A stretch of DNA of 64,000 bases from Shewanella sp. Choline-02u-19. GTDB lineage: Bacteria; Pseudomonadota; Gammaproteobacteria; Enterobacterales; Shewanellaceae. The position numbers and the translations under genes were made by a program. Below, piece after piece: positions 7,420 through 14,840 of the stretch. The notes below the pieces were generated by a model. That model saw only the letters and a list, made by a program, of their open reading frames with translations. It did not search any database and was not told the origin of the DNA. Positions within the stretch are counted from its first letter, which is position 1; each line of letters begins with the position of its first letter. The stretch covers positions 1,240,001 to 1,304,000 of the forward strand of contig NZ_PJBE01000013.1 of the NCBI RefSeq assembly GCF_002836205.1, written 5' to 3'.

Positions 7420-9606
7420 ATGGAAATCAAAGTTAACTTTCTCGACAACCTCAGACTTGAAGCAAAGTTTGATGACTTTACCGTCACTGCAGATCAGCCT
7501 ATTCGTTACAAAGGCGACGGTTCAGCCCCTAGCCCTTTTGACTATTTCTTAGCTTCGTCAGCGCTATGCGCCGCCTATTTTATCAAGGTGTACTGTAAGG
7601 CTAGAGATATTCCAACGGAAAACATCAGACTGTCGCAAAACAACATTGTTGACCCTGAAGATCGCTATAACCAAATATTTCAAATCCAAGTTGAGCTACC
7701 AGCAGATATTTCAGAGAAAGACAGAACGGGGATTCTTCGTTCAATCGACCGCTGTACTGTAAAAAAGGTTGTTCAGACGGGGCCTGAGTTTAAAATCGAA
7801 ACGGTTGAAAACCTCGACGAAGACGCTAACGCGATGTTGATGGGACAAGCCGATGGCGATGCTAGCACCTACATCTTAGGTAAAGACTTGCCGCTTGAGC
7901 AAACGATTACCAATATGACCAGCATGCTAGCTGATTTAGGGATGAAGATAGAAATATCGTCATGGCGTAATATTGTGCCTAATGTTTGGTCTTTGCACAT
8001 CCGTGATGCTGCATCTCCAATGTGTTTTACCAACGGTAAGGGCGCAACGAAAGAGAGTGCACTTTGTTCAGCGCTGGGCGAGTTTATTGAACGCTTAAAC
8101 TGTAATTTCTTTTATAACGATCAATTCTTCGGTGAAGAGATCGCCAACAGTGAGTTTGTTCATTACCCGAATGAAAAATGGTTTGCGTTAGAAGAGGATG
8201 ACTCACTACCTGCAGGCATTTTGGACCAGCATTGTTTAGACATTTACAATCCAGACGAAGAGCTGGCGGGTTCTAATCTTATCGATACTAACTCAGGTAT
8301 GACTGAACGTGGCATTTGTTCTATCCCTTATGTGCGTCACTCTGATGGTGAAACGGTTTACTTTCCGTCTAACCTAATTGAAAACTTATTTTTAAGTAAC
8401 GGCATGAGCGCGGGCAATAACCTAGCTGAAGCGAAGGTGCAATGCTTATCAGAAATATTTGAGCGCGCCGTTAAAAGACAAATCATTGAACAAGAAATCG
8501 TTCTGCCAGATGTCCCTATGGCGGTACTTGAAAAGTACCCAAGTATTTTAGCGGGTATTCAAGGCTTAGAAGAACGCGGATTCCCTGTTGTAGTAAAAGA
8601 CGCCTCACTGGGTGGCCAATTCCCTGTTATGTGTGTCACCTTGATGAACCCAAGAACGGGCGGTGTATTTGCCTCTTTTGGTGCACACCCAAGTTTTGAA
8701 GTCGCCGTTGAGCGTAGTTTGACTGAGCTACTACAAGGTCGTAGCTTTGAGGGCTTAAACGATGTCCCTAAGCCTACGTTCGATAGCATGACAGTGACTG
8801 AACCTGAGAACTTTGTTGAGCACTTTATCGATTCTACCGGTGTTATTTCATGGCGCTTCTTCAGCAGCAAGCATGACTATGATTTTTGTGAGTGGGATTT
8901 CTCAGGCACCAATGAAGAAGAATCTCAGAGCCTCTTTGGCATATTAGCTGATATTGGCAAAGAAGCTTATATAGCTGAGTTTGATCAGTTAGGCGCGTCA
9001 GTGTGCCGTATACTCGTGCCGGATTACTCAGAAGTTTATCCCGTCGAAGATTTGATTTGGGACAACACCAATAAGTCGCTGCATTATCGCGAAGATATCT
9101 TAAATCTTCATTCTCTAGATGATGACCAACTGGCAGGCTTAGTTGAGCGACTCGAAGAGAGTCAACTCGATAACCAAACGGATATTCCGACATTAATTGG
9201 CATTGTGTTTGACGAGAACACTGTTTGGGGCCAGCTCACTATCATCGAGCTTAAAATCCTTATCTATCTAGCAATGGGCGAGTTAGAAAATGCGATGGAG
9301 CTTGTCGCTGAATTCCTACAGTACAACGACAATACCGTAGAGCGTGGTTTGTTCTATCAAGCGGTTAATGCAGTCCTTGAAGTCACCATGGACGACGAAC
9401 TCGAGCTCGAACACTTTATTGGTAACTTCAATAGAATGTTTGGTAAAGAGAACATGCAAAACGTAGTCGGTTCTGTTACCGGTGAAGTGAAGTTCTTTGG
9501 CCTGACGCAGACCAGCATGAAGCTTGAAGGCATAGAGCCACACTTAAGATTGATTGAAAGCTATAAGAAATTGCATCAAGCGCGTAAAGACAAAGCTGCA
9601 AGTTAA
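7420..9606 (+). CDS. OsmC domain / YcaO domain fusion protein
   Basis: A 728-residue fusion. Residues about 1-135 form an OsmC-like domain, with the two reactive cysteines at Cys50 (SSALCAAYF) and Cys112 (DRCTVKKV). Residues about 170-580 form a YcaO domain with the ATP/Mg-binding acidic motifs SALGEFIERL, AEAKVQCLSEIFERA and VERSLTELLQG. A helical C-terminal tail of about 140 residues resembles the end of E. coli YcaO. YcaO enzymes use ATP to activate amide backbones; E. coli YcaO is linked to methylthiolation of ribosomal protein S12. No azoline precursor peptide or dehydrogenase lies nearby, so this is the stand-alone type, not a RiPP cluster. A TTG lies ten codons upstream, but the ATG at 7420 matches the domain start better. 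An intrinsic terminator follows. Confidence 0.88.
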   Translation: MEIKVNFLDNLRLEAKFDDFTVTADQPIRYKGDGSAPSPFDYFLASSALCAAYFIKVYCKARDIPTENIRLSQNNIVDPEDRYNQIFQIQVELPADISEKDRTGILRSIDRCTVKKVVQTGPEFKIETVENLDEDANAMLMGQADGDASTYILGKDLPLEQTITNMTSMLADLGMKIEISSWRNIVPNVWSLHIRDAASPMCFTNGKGATKESALCSALGEFIERLNCNFFYNDQFFGEEIANSEFVHYPNEKWFALEEDDSLPAGILDQHCLDIYNPDEELAGSNLIDTNSGMTERGICSIPYVRHSDGETVYFPSNLIENLFLSNGMSAGNNLAEAKVQCLSEIFERAVKRQIIEQEIVLPDVPMAVLEKYPSILAGIQGLEERGFPVVVKDASLGGQFPVMCVTLMNPRTGGVFASFGAHPSFEVAVERSLTELLQGRSFEGLNDVPKPTFDSMTVTEPENFVEHFIDSTGVISWRFFSSKHDYDFCEWDFSGTNEEESQSLFGILADIGKEAYIAEFDQLGASVCRILVPDYSEVYPVEDLIWDNTNKSLHYREDILNLHSLDDDQLAGLVERLEESQLDNQTDIPTLIGIVFDENTVWGQLTIIELKILIYLAMGELENAMELVAEFLQYNDNTVERGLFYQAVNAVLEVTMDDELELEHFIGNFNRMFGKENMQNVVGSVTGEVKFFGLTQTSMKLEGIEPHLRLIESYKKLHQARKDKAAS

Positions 9607-9647
9607 TACTCTTTACTCGCATTAGCGTTTCAGCTCTTTAGATATTT

Positions 9648-9674
9648 AGCCCATCAATGGATGGGCTTTTTATT
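9648..9674 (+). terminator. intrinsic terminator after the OsmC-YcaO gene
   Basis: Stem AGCCCATC / GATGGGCT with loop AATG, followed by TTTTTATT, 42 bp past the stop codon. Confidence 0.85.
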
Positions 9675-10142
9675 GCCCGCGCAGTGGTTAAAAGGGAGGA
9701 GGTGGCTCAGTTATGCCCCTTTATGTGTTATCTCCAGTAATTTGTCCTATGCAGCACTGACCTCTTTGTAATACTTTTTCTCATCAGTCGGAAAGGTATG
9801 GGTTCCGTCTAGTGAAAACCTTTTAGTTAACCAATGCTTGTACTTTTATACAGTAGTATCGGTTTTGTGCGGTTAATCTCTAAATTTTGCGCAATCAGTT
9901 CACGGTTTGCTATTGAGTGAAAAGAAAAAGAGGTGTAAATTCAGTAAGATGTAAGTGTGCGTTCATGAAAAGCTCAGATAACCGGAAAGCAAAGTGTGCG
10001 ACTCACTTTTCTCCCTAGGTGTATTGGATACAATCTTAAGCGTAAATGTTTAATAAGCTGTTATTAATGATTTTTTCAGACTTTTTACTGTGCACGCTTT
10101 CTCAACATGGCTTGGCAAAACGCGCACGCCGTATATTAAAAT
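9675..10142. other. A+T-rich intergenic region upstream of the cassette cluster
   Basis: About 470 bp with no credible gene. No integrase gene or recognisable attI site was found here. The stretch directly before 10143 ends like the right-hand core of an attC site, but a matching left-hand core could not be identified. Confidence 0.45.
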
Positions 10143-10166
10143 GTTATATTTTTATCGGAGTGCGGC

Positions 10167-10811
10167 ATGAAACAAACATTGGAAGACGCTTTTAGCCACC
10201 TGATTAAAGAGTATGATTTCATCTTTGATAATTACTATCCCTCCCATGACTCAACAGGATTTATGGAAGTAAATCAAGTTCACCTTTTTATTAAATCGTT
10301 AGGGTATCTTAAAGGTGATGCTTTTGCTTGGCTTGAACCCCCATTAAAAAAGGTAGGTATAAAATACCCTCATATTGATGGTGTGGTTTTTATTCCAAGC
10401 GAGAAATCAGTCGTTTTTATTGAAGCTAAACGAATAGATAAGCCGAATAAGAAAGTTAATGAGGTTTATCGTGATATTAATAGATTGCTTATCGAAGACA
10501 ATCGAAAGCATATTATTAGCAAAGCAAACTTCGAAATAGAAAAGCATTTTATAGTTTATTTAGCTGATCTTTGGTTAGAAGGCTCTCACAAAGAGTCAAT
10601 TCCTTTTTGGTGGACATCCAAAGAGAACCACAAAGATATGAATGGGGTAATCTCTAAACGCTATAAAGAGAAAAAAACATTTTTAGAATCAATGGCTTTA
10701 ATAAATGTCCGCTGGAATCCAGAAAATCAATTAATACATAGGTTCAAAGGTACTAAAGATTATCCCTATTTAAAAAATTATTGCTTGATGTGTGGTATTC
10801 ACAAAATATAA
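10167..10811 (+). CDS. cassette protein 1: hypothetical, possible PD-(D/E)XK-type fold
   Basis: A 214-residue protein I do not recognise as a named family. The segment around residues 68-90 reads HIDGVVFIPSEKSVVFIEAKR: an Asp (71) at the end of one strand, then 14 residues later hydrophobic-E-A-K (Glu86, Lys88). This is the spacing and context of a PD-(D/E)XK nuclease core, preceded by helical sequence. Without alignment this is suggestive only. The ribosome binding site is CGGAG 8 nt before the ATG. The stop TAA lies inside the left core of the first attC-like site. Codon use is A+T-rich compared with the core genes. It is cytoplasmic, with no signal or membrane segment. Confidence 0.65.
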   Translation: MKQTLEDAFSHLIKEYDFIFDNYYPSHDSTGFMEVNQVHLFIKSLGYLKGDAFAWLEPPLKKVGIKYPHIDGVVFIPSEKSVVFIEAKRIDKPNKKVNEVYRDINRLLIEDNRKHIISKANFEIEKHFIVYLADLWLEGSHKESIPFWWTSKENHKDMNGVISKRYKEKKTFLESMALINVRWNPENQLIHRFKGTKDYPYLKNYCLMCGIHKI

Positions 10812-10915
10812 CAAAGCAAATCAAGCAGACGCATTACGGCTGTCACTGTTTTTGCTAAAACAAAAAGCCAGCAACAACAACGCCAACCTATGCGCTGTTG
10901 TTTGCGGCGTTAGCT
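10806..10915 (+). other. attC-like recombination site 1
   Basis: Left core ATATAAC (10806-10812) and right core GTTAGCT (10909-10915), 110 bp overall. The arms pair as TAAC...GCAAA(T)CAA(G)CAG on the left (from 10809) with CTGTTGTTTGC...GTTA on the right (to 10912). T and G on the left arm are unpaired, which is the extrahelical-base pattern that sets attC polarity, and AAA/GGC forms the usual unpaired central spacer. The stop codon of cassette gene 1 is part of the left core. Confidence 0.7.
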
Positions 10916-10937
10916 GTAAGTCATACTCGGAGTTTAT

Positions 10938-12746
10938 ATGTCTATTCAAGAAGTTGATGTTACATTGGAAGAGTTACAGTCATTAGATCAAGATGAAATT
11001 CTAAGATTATGTAAAAGTCCCGTGTACTATGAACTGGAATCAGCTTTTGGGAGTATTAAAGGCTCTGAAGCTGCAAAGTTGTTGTCTGCAACTTGCTCTA
11101 TGCATTTAAAGCCTGAAAATCCGAAAGCTCCTTTTTCACCAAAGTTTATTATGCAAGACCGAAGAGGACTTATTGCAAATGATTTTTCTAAAAAGTCTTT
11201 GAACTCTCTTTCTCAGTTTTGTTCGTTTGTAACAATACCTGAATTAAAGGCTAGATTAGCGGATATTTCTTGGGTTACAAAAGCTGGAAGTGTTGAACAT
11301 GCGCATATGGCAATAGAATCATATATTGAATCAGCAAAGCATTTATTAGCTGTAGCTGATTCATGGGTTCATCCTGCAGAACGAATTGAACGAGCCTTAA
11401 GATTAAGTTGCATGTTTCGTCGGGATTCGCAACGACCTGATTTGTTTGAAAAATTATCAGACTTTATTTCAGATGAAATAAACAATAAAAAATTAGATGA
11501 TTCGCCTTTTTATGCATTACGTTTATTGAAACTATCGCATGAATGCGGTGTAGGTGATGATGACTGGATTCTTAATACAGCGGAAGAAATTGCTCAAACT
11601 CGTTTTAAACTAGGCGACACGAGAACAGCGATAAGTGGATGGGAATGTGCCTTGAACTCGGCAATTTCAACACGAGATAAAATTAAACAGCAAGAAATTT
11701 GGAGAGAAATAGCGGCTTGCCACGTTAAAGATTCTGAATTACAAGATGGTGGGTTGATAGCCGCTAACTGCATACTTAGGGCAATCGATGCTTTGTCGAA
11801 AGCTCCTAATACTAGACAAGAAAGACTTGAGCTATATGAGACTATGAGAGATCATCAAATTGAATCCCTGCATCAACTTCATGAGTTTTCAACTCCGCCT
11901 CAAGACATTAGCGAAATTGTTCATAAATCAAAAATTGAAGTTCAAGGTAAAGATTTTTTCGATATGCTTTTTAGACTCGGTGTTTTGGTTTCAAGACCTA
12001 CAGATATTAATAGGCTTAAAGAACAAGCTATCGAACAAATGCAAAATAGTTTTGCATGGATATTTGGCGGAACGCATATAGATCATGAAGGTATCACCGT
12101 TGCTACAGTCCCATCTGGAATGGGTCTTGATGATAAACAAGATGGGCCTGCTACTTGGTCCACTATGATGAAAAATATCGGAATTGATCATCAACTTGCA
12201 GTACAAGGGCAAATACGACCTGCTCTAGATGAGTTAATGATACAGCATCATGTTTCAGAGTATGCCTTAGAGAGGATTTTAAAAAATAATCCGTTCATAC
12301 CTTATGGGCATGAACACTTTTATATAAAGGGTATTACATTTGGCCTTGAAGGTGATTTTCTTAGTGCATGTCACATTCTTATTCCACAGGTTGAGAATTC
12401 ACTTAGGTATGTAGCGCGGACTCAAGGGGAGGAACCAACAACATTACATGGTGACGGTTCTCAAGAAAGAAGTGGTCTTAAATTTCTATTAGATCATCCT
12501 GCTGTTATTGAAGCTTTAGGGCAAGATATTGTTGGTAATCTACAGGCAATATTAATAGATAAGATATATGGGGATTTGAGAAATCAAATGTCACATGGGT
12601 ACATGCCAGCAGGGCATTTTTATGGCATTGCGCCTGTCTTTCTTTGGTGGCTAATTTTACATATTGTAATGTTGCCTTTAGGTAGCCACTGGAAACAACA
12701 CTATAAACCAGAAAATACAGCTAATAAGAGCTTTAAACGTAACTAA
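10938..12746 (+). CDS. cassette protein 2: DUF4209-like protein with a HEPN-type R-x4-H motif
   Basis: A 602-residue soluble protein. Residues about 90-330 are helical, repeat-like sequence. The C-terminal part resembles DUF4209: LIPQVENSLRYVARTQGEEP, then DLRNQMSHGYM, where Arg548-Asn549-x3-His553 fits the R-x4-H signature of HEPN ribonucleases. HEPN domains are common in toxins and anti-phage effectors, but many DUF4209 proteins have no tested role, so RNase activity is inference. The very C-terminus has a hydrophobic stretch (FLWWLILHIVMLPL) that could be one membrane helix. The ribosome binding site is CGGAG before ATG 10938, about 25 bp after the attC-like core. The stop abuts the second site. 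Its length is large for a cassette gene. Confidence 0.75.
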   Translation: MSIQEVDVTLEELQSLDQDEILRLCKSPVYYELESAFGSIKGSEAAKLLSATCSMHLKPENPKAPFSPKFIMQDRRGLIANDFSKKSLNSLSQFCSFVTIPELKARLADISWVTKAGSVEHAHMAIESYIESAKHLLAVADSWVHPAERIERALRLSCMFRRDSQRPDLFEKLSDFISDEINNKKLDDSPFYALRLLKLSHECGVGDDDWILNTAEEIAQTRFKLGDTRTAISGWECALNSAISTRDKIKQQEIWREIAACHVKDSELQDGGLIAANCILRAIDALSKAPNTRQERLELYETMRDHQIESLHQLHEFSTPPQDISEIVHKSKIEVQGKDFFDMLFRLGVLVSRPTDINRLKEQAIEQMQNSFAWIFGGTHIDHEGITVATVPSGMGLDDKQDGPATWSTMMKNIGIDHQLAVQGQIRPALDELMIQHHVSEYALERILKNNPFIPYGHEHFYIKGITFGLEGDFLSACHILIPQVENSLRYVARTQGEEPTTLHGDGSQERSGLKFLLDHPAVIEALGQDIVGNLQAILIDKIYGDLRNQMSHGYMPAGHFYGIAPVFLWWLILHIVMLPLGSHWKQHYKPENTANKSFKRN

Positions 12747-12818
12747 AACAGTGGGTTAGGTTTCGCTTTGCTACACATTTTAACCCACTATTTTAGTCCA
12801 TTTAAGCAGGCGTTATGT
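12737..12818 (+). other. attC-like recombination site 2
   Basis: Left core ACGTAAC (12737-12743), right core GTTATGT (12812-12818), 82 bp. Inside is a long inverted repeat, ACTAAAA-C-AGTGGGTTA (12742-12758) against TAACCCACT-A-TTTTAGT (12781-12797). The right end TTTAAGCAGGCGTTATG matches the common end of Vibrio/Shewanella cassette sites. About 14 nt on the right have no partner on the left, so the fold is less regular than site 1. Confidence 0.6.
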
Positions 12819-12832
12819 GTCTAAAGAGTGAT

Positions 12833-13192
12833 ATGGATATTCGCATCAATAAATGGTGGTTGTTCTGCGGTGTTGTTTTATTAGTAATGAGCGCATTAGG
12901 CTTTTATTATGAAAGCGTTTGGGTTTATGAAAAAGTAAAAGGGCTCTCTTCCATTTCAAAATACGAGAATGGATTTATGTATTGGAATTCTATTTTTATG
13001 TATTTTAATGGTTTTTTACTTTGTTTGTTCATGGCTGCAAAAGAGCATTACCCATACAAACTTTGGTATCTAATGAGCATCAATACCAAAACTAAGTTAA
13101 GTTTTAGTCAAGTTGCTTTTGCACTAACATTAGCTGCCCTTTATTTTGGTTCATCTTTTTATATTGCTGGGCAATTAGGCCGCGGCACATAA
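12833..13192 (+). CDS. cassette protein 3: small membrane protein with three predicted helices
   Basis: A 119-residue protein of unknown function. Hydrophobic segments are near residues 8-25 (WLFCGVVLLVMSALGFYY), 50-68 (MYWNSIFMYFNGFLLCLFMA) and 92-112 (VAFALTLAALYFGSSFYIAG), giving three likely transmembrane helices. The start is taken at ATG 12833, which has AAGAGTG 5 nt upstream; the frame continues to an ATG at 12815, but that codon is part of the attC right core. The stop TAA is inside the left core of site 3. No family is recognised; small membrane proteins are common in cassette arrays. Confidence 0.65.
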   Translation: MDIRINKWWLFCGVVLLVMSALGFYYESVWVYEKVKGLSSISKYENGFMYWNSIFMYFNGFLLCLFMAAKEHYPYKLWYLMSINTKTKLSFSQVAFALTLAALYFGSSFYIAGQLGRGT

Positions 13193-13242
13193 CGTATAAG
13201 GATAGGCCGCGCGCAGTCGCGTCCTTATCCCGATTGTTGAAC
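13187..13242 (+). other. attC-like recombination site 3 (short)
   Basis: Left core ACATAAC (13187-13193), right core GTTGAAC (13236-13242, a full match to GTTRRRY), 56 bp. The arms pair through ATAAGGA (13196-13202) and TCCTTAT (13222-13228) around a GC-rich loop. It is at the lower size limit for attC sites. Confidence 0.5.
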
Positions 13243-13276
13243 AAGCCCGAGTGATACCTTTATAGTGTAAATATCG

Positions 13277-13300
13277 GCGTAAGATCTTACGCTTTTTTTT
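13277..13300 (+). terminator. intrinsic terminator closing the cassette series
   Basis: The perfect palindrome GCGTAAGATCTTACGC (13277-13292; effectively a 6-bp stem with GATC loop) is followed by eight T's. It would stop any transcript running through the three cassette genes before the transposase region. Confidence 0.8.
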
Positions 13301-13306
13301 GTGTGT

Positions 13307-13360
13307 GGAAAATACATAGACAGCCATAGTTAAGGAAAATACATAGACAGCCATAGTTAA
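13307..13360 (+). repeat. perfect tandem duplication of a 27-bp unit upstream of the Y1 transposase
   Basis: Two identical head-to-tail copies (13307-13333 and 13334-13360), each beginning GGAAAATACATAGACAGCC and ending ATAGTTAA. They sit between the cassette terminator and the transposase start (13418). They could be binding sites for the transposase or for a regulator, or residues of the element's end. Confidence 0.8.
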
Positions 13361-13417
13361 TGGCCTCAATAGCGACCTTCTACTATGCTTTGAACGAGCA
13401 TTTAACAAGGAGGTTGT

Positions 13418-14395
13418 ATGCCGCGCCCAAGACGAACCCTAATTAGCATTGAAGACACTCCCTATTACCACTGTTGCAGCCGAGTTGTTCGGCGCGCTTT
13501 CTTGTGTGGCGATGATAAATACGCAGGTAAGAACTACGACCATCGTCGTGGTTGGGTAGAGGAGCAAATACTTAAGCTCTCCGAGGTGTTTGCTATTGAT
13601 GTAGCGGCTTACGCAGTGATGAGTAACCATCTGCATATTGTGCTTTATATTGACCTAGAGACGGTGAACAACTGGTCAGATAGAGAGGTTGTTTTACAAT
13701 GGCATAAGCTATTTAATGGCACGGCGCTAACGCAAAAATTCGCCAAAGGTGAAGTAATCGATGAGTATTTAGTGATTCAACTCAAACACCTTATTGCTAC
13801 CTATCGCTCAAGGCTCAGTGATATAAGCTGGTTTATGAGGTGCTTAAATGAGCCTATCGCACGACAAGCCAATCTAGAGGACAACTGCACCGGGCACTTT
13901 TGGGAAGGGCGTTTCAAGTCACAAGCTCTACTTGATGAAGCAGCAGTCCTTGCTTGTATGGCTTACGTTGAGCTCAATCCTATTCGAGCTAAGATGGCTA
14001 ACACACCAGAGCAATCAGACTTCACCAGTATCAAACTAAGAGTCAAAGCCGCTCTGAAAGGTGAGCAGCCCAAGAAACTATTACCTTTCATTGGTAACGA
14101 ACGAGCACACCAGCCCAAAGGCATTAATTTCTCACTTAAAGACTACTTAATACTGGTTGATGAAACTGGCCGAGTTATTAGTGATGACAAGCGTGGAGCC
14201 ATTTCTGCTAGTGCAGAAAGGATTTTGAGCCGATTAAATATCCCAGCGGCAAATTGGGTAAAAATCATCACCGAGTTTGGGCAGCTGTTTCACGGCCCCG
14301 TAGGGACGTTGCAAGAGCTCAGCAGCTACTGTGAACACTTAGATAAACGTCGACGGCACTTTTCAAATAGTTGTCAGTATATGCAAGTAGGCTAA
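13418..14395 (+). CDS. REP-associated tyrosine transposase (RAYT, Y1/IS200-like)
   Basis: A 325-residue protein of the single-domain Y1 HUH nuclease superfamily, larger than IS200 TnpA (about 150 residues), as are RAYTs. The HUH motif is His71-Leu-His73 in MSNHLHIVLYI; the catalytic tyrosine is Tyr183 in AYVELNPIRAKMA; the family signature GHFWEGRFKSQ lies just before it. RAYTs mobilise or maintain REP palindromes, act on single-stranded DNA and are usually single-copy domesticated genes. A strong ribosome binding site (AAGGAGG) precedes ATG 13418. No flanking IS ends were recognised, which also favours a RAYT over a mobile IS. The REP-like element in the prp operon may be a substrate (inference). 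Confidence 0.88.
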   Translation: MPRPRRTLISIEDTPYYHCCSRVVRRAFLCGDDKYAGKNYDHRRGWVEEQILKLSEVFAIDVAAYAVMSNHLHIVLYIDLETVNNWSDREVVLQWHKLFNGTALTQKFAKGEVIDEYLVIQLKHLIATYRSRLSDISWFMRCLNEPIARQANLEDNCTGHFWEGRFKSQALLDEAAVLACMAYVELNPIRAKMANTPEQSDFTSIKLRVKAALKGEQPKKLLPFIGNERAHQPKGINFSLKDYLILVDETGRVISDDKRGAISASAERILSRLNIPAANWVKIITEFGQLFHGPVGTLQELSSYCEHLDKRRRHFSNSCQYMQVG

Positions 14396-14645
14396 GCTAA
14401 AGGCCGTAACTTCAAGAGCACTTTCCTCTGTTAATGCACAGGGTTAACAATCCACGCCTTAAAACTCACTAATCTCTGTTAATTCACTTCTTTCCCGGCA
14501 TCTATTCGCGCCACTTTTGTTGAAAATGGTTCAAGTACTTCTTTGATATACGTCAATCGTTGATATTGGTTTTTAAACTGGTTATGTTATTGATTAATAA
14601 TGGCTGGCAATAATTATTTATGGCCCCAGTAGTGATGAGCGAGAG

Positions 14646-14840
14646 ATGTATTCAGTCAGTATTAAAGAGTTAGAAGCGTTAAGTCTGAGATCAGGGCTCA
14701 AAATTCTTGATAAAGCTTTAGCCGTAGTTGATAAATTAGGCCGAAAAGAAGTACGCTGGCACACTGTAGTGTTAAGCAAATTCGACAACCAACGACCGAT
14801 TTCTCTTGGCGATGATTTACTTAGTGGTGAACCAATATGA
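14646..14840 (+). CDS. small protein of unknown function, coupled to the HNH gene
   Basis: A 64-residue frame, MYSVSIKELEALSL at the start and DDLLSGEPI at the end, with no recognised family. Its ATG overlaps nothing upstream; GAGCGAGAG directly before it is a poor ribosome site. The frame is open further upstream to a TAA at 14598 but has no standard start there, so this could be the remnant of a longer gene. The last codons overlap the next gene by ATGA (14837-14840), a classic translational coupling junction, which argues that the pair is functional together. Confidence 0.5.
   Translation: MYSVSIKELEALSLRSGLKILDKALAVVDKLGRKEVRWHTVVLSKFDNQRPISLGDDLLSGEPI

Larger units (their letters stand above)
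10143..13300 (+). mobile_element. cluster of three integron-type gene cassettes lacking an integrase (CALIN-like)
   Basis: Three same-strand genes each begin 15-25 bp after a GTT-type core and end with the stop codon inside or touching a left-hand core ending in AAC. The attC-like sites at 10806-10915, 12737-12818 and 13187-13242 have long imperfect inverted repeats; the first has the bulged (extrahelical) bases diagnostic of attC. There are no promoters between the genes. A perfect hairpin plus eight T's at 13277-13300 closes the series. The left edge is placed at GTTATAT (10143-10149). No tyrosine-recombinase integrase is in the window, so it is a lone cassette cluster or one end of a larger array interrupted elsewhere. 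The alternative, coincidental inverted repeats between ordinary genes, is less likely because all three sites share the same relation to the stop codons. Confidence 0.65.

Noticed and set aside
7420..9606. RiPP (thiazole/oxazole peptide) biosynthetic cluster around YcaO
   Set aside because: No precursor peptide, dehydrogenase or transporter in the neighbourhood; the 38-residue basic gene is divergent, has no leader-core layout and no Cys, though it has a few Ser.
9675..10166. Integrase gene or attI site at the left of the cassette cluster
   Set aside because: No tyrosine-recombinase motifs in any frame and no recognisable attI structure; only a single GTT-type core at 10143.
13418..14395. 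Complete IS200-type insertion sequence
   Set aside because: No terminal hairpins flanking the gene at both ends and no tnpB partner; the length and signature fit a RAYT.
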